Shown here in pieces: positions 25,378 through 32,910 of a DNA stretch of 48,491 nucleotides. The notes under the pieces were generated by a model. That model had not been told where the DNA came from. It saw nothing but the letters and a program-made list of their open reading frames with translations, and did not search any database. Within the stretch, counting starts at the first letter, position 1. Each line of letters starts with the position of its first letter. The position numbers and the translations under genes are program-made. Source of the DNA: JAFGPJ01 sp964439135 (GTDB taxonomy: Bacteria > Planctomycetota > Phycisphaerae > Sedimentisphaerales > Anaerobacaceae); assembly GCA_964439135.1 (NCBI GenBank), contig CAYTNN010000003.1, positions 1 through 48,491 of the forward strand, in the 5' to 3' direction.

Positions 25378-25812
25378 ATGGAAACGCAAGTAGAGAAGTA
25401 TATACACAATCTGCCGGATGTCGACCTGCTTGGATACACGAGAACCAGTACACATCTTCCGGAAGCTCTCGAATTTGCACGGGTTGAAATGGCTGACCGG
25501 CATTTTACGCCCGAGCACCTTAGCGAACTTGAGCAGCAGTTGCAGCAGCGGGAAAAGGAGCGAGAAGAAGCGGCACAGGCCGTAGCAGACGAGCCGCTCA
25601 GTTTCGAATGGCGCCTTGCCGTTTTTCTTTGCGGCCTCTATTCCGGGATTCCGCTGGTGTTTTTTTATCATTCCTGGCGAAAGTTCCGCGAACAGGGTGC
25701 AGACCGAAAATTCAAGGATATGTGGGTTTACGCTCTGATTGGTTTCTGCCTCCAGCCGATCTTAATCTGTCTTCGCATTTCGCCATGGAATTGGCTGATA
25801 GCCATACTCTAA
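25378..25812 (+). CDS. small membrane protein with coiled-coil region
   Basis: About 144 residues from the ATG at 25378, which has AAGGAG 7 bases upstream. The longer frame from 25336 is not supported. Residues 1-50 are soluble, then comes a Gln/Glu-rich helix (LSELEQQLQQREKEREEAAQAV), then two membrane spans (WRLAVFLCGLYSGIPLVFFY and KDMWVYALIGFCLQPILICL). No family recognised. It follows the LPS gene by 156 bases on the same strand. Confidence 0.65.
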   Translation: METQVEKYIHNLPDVDLLGYTRTSTHLPEALEFARVEMADRHFTPEHLSELEQQLQQREKEREEAAQAVADEPLSFEWRLAVFLCGLYSGIPLVFFYHSWRKFREQGADRKFKDMWVYALIGFCLQPILICLRISPWNWLIAIL

Positions 25813-26082
25813 ACTTCCGGTAAGATACGATTTCGTAACCCGAAACCCGTGCCCCAAGTTACGAGCGACAAAATTGTGCTTTCGCAAAATTCATCCATGC
25901 AAATCTGACTGCTATATTGTAGATATCAGAGTTTTAGTATCGTCAAACCCTGAGTTTTCACAGTTGCTGCAACGTCTACTATGAACCAGTACACAGAATG
26001 GACAAATGGACATAGGGAGAAAGCTTTTGTTCAATCCTCTATATTACGGATGACATCCTATATAACCAGCGAGTTCAGGTTT

Positions 26083-26619
26083 TTAGATTTGTTCTTTTTC
26101 GATGAATATGCCCTTGTCAACTTTGGTAAAGAACTCCTGATAAAACTTCGGATCATCTATAATTTTAACTTCTTCAACTCCCCCTTTATTATTCATCTTC
26201 TTAAGTTGAAAATTGGTACGCACTCTGGTCTTTTCGCCAAATGACGAAACAGATGCCGTACAATCAATCACGGTGTTTTCTATCCATTTTCCACTAGGCC
26301 CCCACCAAAAAGTCCCCCACGTTTTAGCGAACGTGTCCTCGGTATCCATCATCTTTGACGCATTAAAAAAGCCGAGTTCAGGATTTACCTGCTCGACAAT
26401 ATAACCATCATCTTGTAAAACATTTAACATTGCCTTCAATACCGTCATTGTCACAGATGTCTCAAACTCACGTGTTTGCATCTGGCGTACCTCAAGCTGA
26501 GACCTGACTTTAGGCTTTTTCTTAAACATAGAATCTGCTACTCCCGCAGTAGCGTCAACTGCACCACATCCCGAACAGATAAAAAGACTTGTACAAAAGC
26601 ATATTATGAAAATTCTCAT
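26083..26619 (-). CDS. lipoprotein of unknown family
   Basis: 178 residues with the lipobox FICSGC (Cys18). The mature part SQLEVRQMQTREFETSVTMTVLKAMLNVLQDDGYIVEQVNPELGFFNASK resembles a frequent lipoprotein pattern (TRxFxTxDxxxVLxAxLxxLQDxGFxIxxxxxxLGxxxAxK) whose function is not known. A strand-rich part follows (IDCTASVSSFGEKTRVRTNFQL), and the last third ends near KIIDDPKFYQEFFTKVDKGIFI. It lies 12 bases after the BamE-like gene on the same strand, so the two lipoproteins form a small operon. Confidence 0.75.
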   Translation of the reverse strand: MRIFIICFCTSLFICSGCGAVDATAGVADSMFKKKPKVRSQLEVRQMQTREFETSVTMTVLKAMLNVLQDDGYIVEQVNPELGFFNASKMMDTEDTFAKTWGTFWWGPSGKWIENTVIDCTASVSSFGEKTRVRTNFQLKKMNNKGGVEEVKIIDDPKFYQEFFTKVDKGIFIEKEQI

Positions 26620-26631
26620 CGGTCTAAACTC

Positions 26632-27078
26632 CTAAAATTTACTGGTATGATAAGAGAGGGTTTTAACCAAAGATTTCTCATCAAACTTTATCACGACGGT
26701 AAGGGCTTTCTGGGTTTGGGTCTCCGTTCCGGTGGATTTGGAATACTGAGCTCCACCACCTCCACCTAAACCAAGCATCCAGCCTACCACACCGGCGCCA
26801 ACGGCGCCACCTGCCACCCCACCAGTATCTCTTGCGTAAGATACTTGTGTGGCTATTTTGTCGTAAATCCAGGACTCATTACCTTCGCTGTCTTTTGAAA
26901 CTATGTTCGGAGAACCCAGAGCCTCTGCCACTTGAGTTTGAGACATTCCGACACGAATTTCTTTTTGCGCAAGACCGAGTGTCATTTCCCGTTCTTTTGA
27001 AGCGTTTTGCTCTTTTTCAGCAGTTGATATACAACCACCTACGAACATTAGTAGTAGTAACAGAATAATTGTCCTCAT
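26632..27078 (-). CDS. SmpA/OmlA (BamE-like) lipoprotein
   Basis: 148 residues. The lipobox is MFVGGC (Cys16), with AGGAG 6 bases before the ATG. The core LAQKEIRVGMSQTQVAEALGSPNIVSKDSEGNESWIYDK is the BamE/SmpA pattern: a helix that starts with GMS/TxxxVxxxLGxP, then a Trp-Tyr strand. A glycine-rich stretch (GGVAGGAVGAGVVGWMLGLGGGGG) between strands is unusual for BamE and suggests a membrane-seeking or flexible insertion. It may be a paralogue rather than the true BAM subunit. It heads the operon with the lipoprotein at 26083-26619. Confidence 0.75.
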   Translation of the reverse strand: MRTIILLLLLMFVGGCISTAEKEQNASKEREMTLGLAQKEIRVGMSQTQVAEALGSPNIVSKDSEGNESWIYDKIATQVSYARDTGGVAGGAVGAGVVGWMLGLGGGGGAQYSKSTGTETQTQKALTVVIKFDEKSLVKTLSYHTSKF

Positions 27079-27686
27079 TTTTTTCTCCTTTTAAAAATAA
27101 TTGCTTTATCGTAAACTCAGCGCTTTCAGTAACTTTGTACAATCCACACAAACCTAAAAATCCGCAAATAATGCTAAATTATAGGCATTTCCAGATGACA
27201 AGCAAGAAAAAAAGAAAATTTTACTATTTAATCCATTTCCTTTTTAAGGCTATCAATCTCCATAATCATGACTATCAAATAGTCTTTAACTTTTCGCTCA
27301 TAAGAACCAAAGAGTTTGAGTTCTTCTTCGTTAAAATCCGGCTTGCCGGCATCTCTGGCCAAAATATGATCCATTTAAGAAGTTAGCCTAAAACTCGAAT
27401 TGATACGGCACCTATAGTGAATACAGAGCCGGTCACAAGATAGGGGAATAGAAATTGCGAAATATCGCTGTGACTGATGAAAGAAAGTCTGATGTCAGGA
27501 ATAATAAAAAAATTACTTGCATTCTGTCATCTTTCGGCATTATATTCCGATTCAGATAATATTGTTTGTTGAGCTCCAATTCACAGGCGACGCCTGGGGC
27601 TCGGTGTCGGCATTGGCTGGAAATTTTAGAAGTCTCCTTTACAGGAGACAGTTCATCGATTTATATGAACTGTCCCCAGATAATAA
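27079..27686. other. intergenic region of about 600 bases, no convincing gene
   Basis: Open frames are present on the plus strand but lack ribosome sites and protein-like composition. Near 27630-27672 are two hairpins, TCTCC/GGAGA around TTTACA and CAGTTCAT/ATGAACTG around CGATTTAT, followed by GTCCCCAGATAAT, similar to the ends of the repeats at 30360-30485 and 31170-31281. A gene remnant follows. Confidence 0.45.
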
Positions 27687-27869
27687 CAGATTGCTGTGGA
27701 ACTTTTTAATAGGACAGCAATAAAGCCGTGGCTTATTGCCCCCTATGGCGGAATTGGTTTTAGTTATGCCGTAACACCGCAACTTGAATTAAACGTTCAA
27801 TATCAAGGTGCTGCTTATGTGTTAGCGGGTGCCGGTGGGGTTACTGCCGGCGTTATCTATAGCTTTTAA
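27687..27869 (+). pseudogene. C-terminal fragment of an outer-membrane beta-barrel protein
   Basis: A frame of about 60 codons ends in a stop at 27867-27869. It reads AIKPWLIAPYGGIGFSYAVTPQ, then LELNVQYQGAAYVLAGAGG and VTAGVIYSF. The alternating pattern and the terminal phenylalanine are typical of the last strands of an OmpA- or OprF-like barrel, whose C-terminal Phe is the BAM signal. Two stop codons lie directly upstream (27681-27686) and no ribosome site or signal peptide is present, so it is a remnant. It lies just before pldA. Confidence 0.6.
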
Positions 27870-27931
27870 AACGTGCCGGATCGGCTTTCCCGTTTTGTGT
27901 TTTAATACTTATGGTTTTTAAGGAATGTTCT

Positions 27932-28951
27932 ATGAAACGTTTCAGACTGTATCGAGAGAAGTATTTGACGATCATTCTTGCTTGTCTGCTGCTGTCGGTG
28001 CCGATGCACAGGATACAGGCAGAGGATTTACGCACATGGCTCGACTGTTCCCGGATTGAGGATGAGGCGGAGCGGCTGGCGTGCTACGATGAGATCGCCC
28101 GGCTTACGTCCGACGAGTCCGCATCGGCTGTAGGTATGGGGCAGCACGGTCCGGGAAATAAATCCTACCTGTCAGAACTGTGGGAACTTGATGAGAGCAA
28201 GCCCCGAGGCCAAAAAGTTTTCATGACCCATCGGTCCAACTATTTCATGCCGTATACGTATAACAATCAACCGAACGTCGACCTAATTGAAGCTCAGACC
28301 GGGCAGGATGTCCTGGAGAAGGAAGCGACGTTTCAGATTAGTCAGAAGATTAAACTCTGGCAGGATGTCATGGGCAGGGATATGGACCTGTGGGTCGGAT
28401 ATACGCAGCGATCGTTCTGGCAGGTCTACAACTCTGACGATTCCGCCCCGTTCCGCGAGACCAATTACGAGCCGGAAATGCTGCTGAATTTTCGCACCGA
28501 TTTTCCTGTGCTGGGGATGAGGGCGCGCACTGTTAATCTGGGCTTCAATCATCAATCCAATGGTCGCTCGGAACCGCTTTCCAGGAGCTGGAACCGTATC
28601 GTGGGCAACATTGGTTTCGAGAAAGGCAACTTCACGCTGCTCCTGAATACCTGGTACCGAATTCCAGAGAGTGCAAAAGATGATGACAATCCGGATATTG
28701 ACGACTACATGGGGAACGGCGAGATATGGGGCTACTATCTGTGGAATAAACACAGGTTTGGTATGATGCTGCGTAACAATCTTCAATTCAGCAACGATCG
28801 AGGGGCCCTGCAGTTGGAATGGAGTTTTCCCCTTGTCAGACGCATCAACGGCTATATGCAGTTCTTTACAGGCTATGGCGAGAATATGCTGGATTATGAC
28901 CACAATGTCAATCGGATTGGTATTGGTTTTATTTTGCGAGATTGGGATTGA
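27932..28951 (+). CDS. pldA: outer-membrane phospholipase A (OMPLA)
   Basis: About 339 residues from the ATG at 27932 (AAGGA 7 bases upstream). The in-frame ATG at 27911 lacks a site. After the signal peptide comes an N-terminal segment LRTWLDCSRIEDEAERLACYDEIA, as in several exported barrel proteins. The catalytic site is NLGFNHQSNGRSEPLSRSWN: H207, S209 and N221 match the H142-S144-N156 triad of E. coli, with the same spacing. The C-terminal strands YMQFFTGYGENMLDYDHNVNRIGIGFIL match the family. The enzyme hydrolyses phospholipids in the outer leaflet, usually when the membrane is disturbed, with calcium and a dimer. A beta-barrel fragment lies directly upstream. Confidence 0.93.
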   Translation: MKRFRLYREKYLTIILACLLLSVPMHRIQAEDLRTWLDCSRIEDEAERLACYDEIARLTSDESASAVGMGQHGPGNKSYLSELWELDESKPRGQKVFMTHRSNYFMPYTYNNQPNVDLIEAQTGQDVLEKEATFQISQKIKLWQDVMGRDMDLWVGYTQRSFWQVYNSDDSAPFRETNYEPEMLLNFRTDFPVLGMRARTVNLGFNHQSNGRSEPLSRSWNRIVGNIGFEKGNFTLLLNTWYRIPESAKDDDNPDIDDYMGNGEIWGYYLWNKHRFGMMLRNNLQFSNDRGALQLEWSFPLVRRINGYMQFFTGYGENMLDYDHNVNRIGIGFILRDWD

Positions 28952-29167
28952 ATCCCTGCTGAGCCAGAAAGGATAGCGGGTAAAAGAGTCATACAAAGCG
29001 ATTGCATCCAGCACAAGCGAACTAACATTGGCGCCGAACACGTTCCTGCCGACAGCCGGCTCACGTATATAGCCGAGGACTTTGACATGGTGGTCGGCGG
29101 CGACCGTCGTCTTGCCGCTCGGATAAAATACGAGCAGTGAGCTATTACTCTTTGACAATTGAGGCAA
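28952..29167 (-). pseudogene. possible minus-strand gene remnant next to pldA
   Basis: A minus-strand frame starting at 29167 reads NSSLLVFYPSGKTTVAADHH, then VKVLGYIREPAVGRNVFGAN and VSSLVLDAIALYDSFTRYPF. This is unusually protein-like, with no stop. Beyond 28951 it runs into the antisense of pldA and loses sense. It may be the N-terminal or middle piece of a lost gene. I could not name the family, and chance coding is possible. Confidence 0.3.
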
Positions 29168-29254
29168 GACTTTATATAAGCCATTCGGAGCAGGCCTCTA
29201 AGGAGTTGCCGGCAGGCAAAGGTCTGCACCAGAATTGATTTGTCCGGAGTGTGT

Positions 29255-30346
29255 ATGAATTCACTCGACCAACCCGGCGATAACAGCGGGCCGTCACCCG
29301 AACATCGCCGACGCCCCAGATACAGCGGCACGCATCCAAAGAGCTACCGGCAGAAATACAAGGAGCACAATATATCGGCTCACCCGGAGCTGCAGGACCA
29401 CCTTCGCGCAAAAGGCAAGACACCGGCCGGCATGCATATTCCCGTTCTGATGGAGGAGGTTTTAGCGTCCATGAAACCCCGGCCCGGAGAAATTGTCGCA
29501 GACTGCACCGTCGGCTACGGCGGCCATGCAGCAGAGTTTATCAAACGCATAGGCCCCGCCGGTAGATTGATCGCGTTTGACGTCGATGACGCCGAGCTTG
29601 AACGCACCCGCCGGCGACTAAGCATAGAGAATGTACCCGTGAGCTTTTATCGCAGTAACTTCGCCGGGATTGCCAATGTGCTGAGCAAAGAAAATATCGA
29701 CGGCTATGACATCATCTTTGCCGACCTCGGTGTTTCAAGTATGCAGATAGACAATCCCGACCGGGGCATGAGCTATAAGCATGAAGGCCCGCTCGATATG
29801 CGGATGGACGACCGGCTGAAGCGAACCGGCGCGGATTTGCTCAACAGCCTTTCCGAAGAACAACTGTCCGAAGCGTTCCTGGAATTGTCCGACGAGCCGG
29901 ATCATCGGGAAATTGCCCGCCTGATCGTTGCCCGGCGGGACGTGCAGCCGATAACGCGGACCTCGCAGCTTGTGCAATTGGTTTTCAGCGCCAAGGGCCT
30001 GACGGCGAAAACCTGGCGACAGCAGCAGCGCAGCTCGAAACCCGGCTTGTTACACCCGGCCGCACGCACGTTTCAGGCCCTGCGAATACTGGTCAACGAC
30101 GAACTCGCTTCCATAAGAGAGCTTCTGAGAGTTGCCCCGTACTGCCTGCGTCCGGGCGGCCGAATCGGAATAATCAGTTTCCACAGCGGCGAAGACCGCC
30201 TCGTCAAGCAGTCGTTTAGCGACGGCGTCAAAAATGGCATATATCAGTCAACTGCCCAGGATGCAATCGTGCCGCAACACGGTGAAATCGTCTCAAACCC
30301 GCGAAGCGCATCAGCCAAATTCCGCTGGGCGGCAAAGCCCGCTTGA
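29255..30346 (+). CDS. rsmH: 16S rRNA m4C1402 methyltransferase RsmH (MraW), with N-terminal extension
   Basis: About 363 residues from the ATG at 29255 (GGAG 5 bases upstream). After a basic, proline-rich extension of about 58 residues the family starts at HIPVLMEEVLASMKPRPGEIVADCTVGYGGHAAEF, the SAM-binding GxGGH region. YDIIFADLGVSSMQIDNPDRGMSYKHEGPLDMRMD and FQALRILVNDELASI with RIGIISFHSGEDRLVKQ are further signatures. It N4-methylates C1402 in 16S rRNA. In most bacteria the gene heads the dcw division cluster after mraZ. Here ftsL, ftsI and mur genes are absent, so it stands alone. The extension is not typical and may add RNA contacts. Confidence 0.92.
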   Translation: MNSLDQPGDNSGPSPEHRRRPRYSGTHPKSYRQKYKEHNISAHPELQDHLRAKGKTPAGMHIPVLMEEVLASMKPRPGEIVADCTVGYGGHAAEFIKRIGPAGRLIAFDVDDAELERTRRRLSIENVPVSFYRSNFAGIANVLSKENIDGYDIIFADLGVSSMQIDNPDRGMSYKHEGPLDMRMDDRLKRTGADLLNSLSEEQLSEAFLELSDEPDHREIARLIVARRDVQPITRTSQLVQLVFSAKGLTAKTWRQQQRSSKPGLLHPAARTFQALRILVNDELASIRELLRVAPYCLRPGGRIGIISFHSGEDRLVKQSFSDGVKNGIYQSTAQDAIVPQHGEIVSNPRSASAKFRWAAKPA

Positions 30347-30359
30347 TGGGCCTGCCGAC

Positions 30360-30485
30360 GTCCTCTATCAAAACCTATCATTAACAAGCACAACTCATCG
30401 AAAAATATGCCCCCTATGGGCAGGCATACACCTTTAATTTCCCCAGTGAAAGGGTGAAATAAGTAAGGTGTCCCCCGATTTCCTT
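30360..30485. repeat. direct repeat R1 left of the lipoprotein gene
   Basis: Begins GTCCTCTATCAAAACCT and ends AAGGTGTCCCCCGATTTCC. It is repeated with small changes at 31170-31281 (GTCCTCGATCAAAACCT ... GATGTCCCCAGATTTCC). The copies flank the lipoprotein gene at 30606-31076. Confidence 0.7.
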
Positions 30486-30524
30486 TTCCTCTTTTGTCTT
30501 ATGAGCCTTAGCCGATCTTACCTG

Positions 30525-30552
30525 TTGTATATGAGCGGGCTATCGTTAGAAT
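30525..30552 (+). promoter_or_regulatory. candidate promoter for the pilin-like lipoprotein
   Basis: TTGTAT (30525-30530), 16 bases, TAGAAT (30547-30552). It would start transcription near 30560, about 45 bases before the ATG at 30606. Confidence 0.35.
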
Positions 30553-30605
30553 GGGAAGATAATTTGATTTGGAACAATGGCAATTCTTTGAAAGGAAGAC
30601 AGGAA

Positions 30606-31076
30606 ATGAAACGGATAAGATTATTCTGCATAGTCCTGGTGTTAATGTTTATTGCTGTCGGGTGTAAGAAAAAAGAAGCCGAATCGCCACCACCGGCCGA
30701 AGTTAAAGCTGAAGAGAAACTAACACAATCAACTGAACCGGCAAGGCTACCTGGCAGTATCGATAAGGCTAAGTGGATGGAGGCCACTGTCACAGCAGGT
30801 ACAATCCGCAACGCTGTTCGTGCTTATGCTGCCGAGAAGAGCGTTAAAAAGGCTCAAGCACTTGCCGGCACCAACCTTGGTATTGCAGCAACACAGTCGG
30901 CGTTGGGTATTAGCGCTGCCGGTTGCGAAGGTATCTATTTCAGTCCCGGCGATTATACTATTACCACAGTGAACGCTAACGGCTTCGCCTCGATTACTGT
31001 CACCGGCGGCAGCAAAGCCAATTCGCCAAGCGGGACGTATGTGCTGCAAGAAGATGGTAAGTGGGTAATGCAATAA
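30606..31076 (+). CDS. lipoprotein with pilin-like C-terminal domain
   Basis: 156 residues from the ATG at 30606, with AGGAAGACAGGAA just upstream. The frame is open to 30468 but the leader there has no signal. Lipobox IAVGC (Cys20), followed by a charged and Pro/Ala-rich linker (KKKEAESPPPAEVKAEEK). The mature domain has a helix KAKWMEATVTAGTIRNAVRAYAAEKS followed by strands (GIYFSPGDYTITTVNANGFASITVTGG), like the pseudopilin-type proteins frequent in planctomycetes. There is no prepilin peptidase site, since the signal is lipoprotein type. It is flanked by two copies of a dispersed repeat. The role is unknown. Confidence 0.7.
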   Translation: MKRIRLFCIVLVLMFIAVGCKKKEAESPPPAEVKAEEKLTQSTEPARLPGSIDKAKWMEATVTAGTIRNAVRAYAAEKSVKKAQALAGTNLGIAATQSALGISAAGCEGIYFSPGDYTITTVNANGFASITVTGGSKANSPSGTYVLQEDGKWVMQ

Positions 31077-31097
31077 AAAAAGACAACCGCGGGTATT

Positions 31098-31140
31098 TCC
31101 GGGGCCGCTATACTTAATTCAATCCAATCTCTGCGTCCCT
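31098..31140. repeat. TTCCGGGG..TATACTTA repeat, left of the membrane operon
   Basis: ATTTCCGGGGCCGCTATACTTAATTC... and TGCGTCCCTAAA. A related stretch lies at 34660-34705 in the same orientation (AATTCCGGGGATACCATACTTA, TGCGTCCCAAAC). The inverse motif TGTCCCC-GATTTCC closes the repeats at 30485 and 31281. This motif type is often associated with REP-type transposase sites (general knowledge, not proven here). Confidence 0.55.
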
Positions 31141-31169
31141 AAAGCTCCGCAGCAATTCAGCCCACCCGC

Positions 31170-31281
31170 TGTCCTCGATCAAAACCTGTCATTATCAAGC
31201 AAAACTCATCAAAAAATGTAATGTACGAATTTAATTCCCTTCAATGAGAGGGAGAAATAGGTGAGATGTCCCCAGATTTCC
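31170..31281. repeat. direct repeat R2 right of the lipoprotein gene
   Basis: GTCCTCGATCAAAACCTGTC ... GGTGAGATGTCCCCAGATTTCC. Second copy of R1 (30360-30485), with an internal deletion of about 15 bases where R1 has CCCCCTATGGGCAGG. Confidence 0.7.
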
Positions 31282-31359
31282 CGAAAGGACATTTGCGAGA
31301 GACATATTATAGACAAATCGCAATCAATGCACACAACCTGCGGACAAGCTCTGAGTAAC

Positions 31360-32910
31360 TTAAATAGCTGCTTCAACGGAAGTAACCTCAAGAACGTCGA
31401 GCAACCAAGCAGACTTTTTCCTGATCCCACTGACATAGAATGACATTGGCTCCCTGCCACCCTCATGAAACCAAATCTTGAGGCTACCAACATTGTACAC
31501 AAGCCATTCAATAACGTCCGTACTAGCCTCTACTTTTGCATCATATTTCCGCCTCTGGATCGTTTCGCCGTCCTCGCCAATTTTTGACTGAATGATCATC
31601 TGATTTGGCGTGATCGCAACGTAATAGAACAATCCCCGAATATATGAGATCACAATAGAAATCATATAGGCGATCCCAATGCCGAGATAGAGTGCGGGAC
31701 TGGCAAAGATCGAGATGAGTCTTGCGCAGTCAGCTATGGTGCCGAGTACGTGTCCAAAAACAGTCAAAACAAGAAAAAGAACAATACTAACAGCTATCGC
31801 AAGCGTAACGGCAAAACTGAAATCATAGTCTTCGATCGTATGACAAAAGAGCCACACACAGAACCATGTCGCTCCGACGACTTGTATGTGTGGCGAATCC
31901 GGTGGGAGGCGCCATACAATAAGGGCGGCTGGAACGGAACAAATGATGGTTGGAATGTGCAAGATCTTTTTTGTCCAATTGAAGACGACCAGCCAGCTTT
32001 CGTGCTCCTTGTCTAGTCTTATCTCCATTTCCCAGCGTGTAGTTGCTCGCCGCATCAGGGCAATGAATGCAATAATTGTGAAAACGGTAATCCCCACACC
32101 AAAATAGAGGGCAATGACTTGAGGGCAATCCCAACGGAACTTAGAGTCTTCCTGTATCTTTTCAAGAGCCTGCGTTTGTTCCAAAGGCTGCATTCTTTCA
32201 AAAGCCGCCGTTTCTTTAAGAGCCTGCATTCTTTCAAGAGCCTTTGCTTCTGCACGAGCTTCCATTCTTTCAAGAGCAATCCAAGTCAACCATGCTATTA
32301 CGCCTAACAGCACCACACAAAGAGCATAAGTCAAAGGTTTCGGATTGAACCTCGTCTTCTTCTTACCTCGCTTTTTCCGTTCCAACTTCCAGAGACGGAT
32401 TGAATGGCGCATCCAAGCGGTAAACGCCATAACTAGGAGCCCTACGATTCCTGCAGAGACGTATACAGCCACAGCCTTTGGACAATCCCAGGTGAAGTCA
32501 GCCGATCGCTGCATGCTTCTGATTATTAGCCAAGCCCACATAGCGTCCAACAGCAGTAAGACCAGACCGAGCCAATAAGCCAGATACACTTTATGTGGTC
32601 TCCCATATCTTTTTTGCATAAGAAAAGCAATCGTGAAGAGAACTGCAGCCGTGCCAGTGGCATATACTGGGACAGCCATAATTGAAGTCCATGAGAAATC
32701 CGGATTCGTCCGGAGCTGCAGAATGCCCCACACGACAACAGGAACAACTAGTGACACAAGTAATATTGCCAATGCCACAGCGACAAACCATGTTTTCTTA
32801 CTGCTAGCCTCTTCATGCTCTGGCATTGTCTCATCCACGGAATGTCTTACTGGGACGTTCTCCGCCTGGCCTTTAGTTAATAGGTTATTGTTCTGATTCT
32901 CTTCTGCCAT
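31360..32910 (-). CDS. multi-span membrane protein with repeated WDCP modules and a C-terminal PH-like domain
   Basis: 516 residues, downstream partner of a two-gene operon, with GGGGAG 5 bases before the ATG. About eight or nine hydrophobic spans. Three modules share F-W--P--VAVY: NPDFSWTSIMAVPVYATG (about 70), DFTWDCPKAVAVYVSAGI (about 139) and KFRWDCPQVIALYFGVGI (about 259), each followed by a span and a basic helix. A helical, alternating-charge stretch (ALERMEARAEAKALERMQ, about 215-250) separates modules two and three and may be a coiled coil. The C-terminal 75 residues (FYYVAITPNQMIIQSKIGEDGETIQRRKYDAKV) look like a bacterial PH-like fold. The start overlaps the upstream gene by 26 bases. 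No known family, and nothing in the sequence shows an enzyme. Confidence 0.75.
   Translation of the reverse strand: MAEENQNNNLLTKGQAENVPVRHSVDETMPEHEEASSKKTWFVAVALAILLVSLVVPVVVWGILQLRTNPDFSWTSIMAVPVYATGTAAVLFTIAFLMQKRYGRPHKVYLAYWLGLVLLLLDAMWAWLIIRSMQRSADFTWDCPKAVAVYVSAGIVGLLVMAFTAWMRHSIRLWKLERKKRGKKKTRFNPKPLTYALCVVLLGVIAWLTWIALERMEARAEAKALERMQALKETAAFERMQPLEQTQALEKIQEDSKFRWDCPQVIALYFGVGITVFTIIAFIALMRRATTRWEMEIRLDKEHESWLVVFNWTKKILHIPTIICSVPAALIVWRLPPDSPHIQVVGATWFCVWLFCHTIEDYDFSFAVTLAIAVSIVLFLVLTVFGHVLGTIADCARLISIFASPALYLGIGIAYMISIVISYIRGLFYYVAITPNQMIIQSKIGEDGETIQRRKYDAKVEASTDVIEWLVYNVGSLKIWFHEGGREPMSFYVSGIRKKSAWLLDVLEVTSVEAAI

Noticed and set aside
27069..27386. 105-codon plus-strand frame
   Set aside because: It begins antisense to the BamE-like leader, is AT-rich and phenylalanine-rich, and has no ribosome site.
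28283..28951. Minus-strand frame opposite pldA
   Set aside because: It is antisense to the OMPLA catalytic region. Only the part upstream of 28951 looks protein-like.
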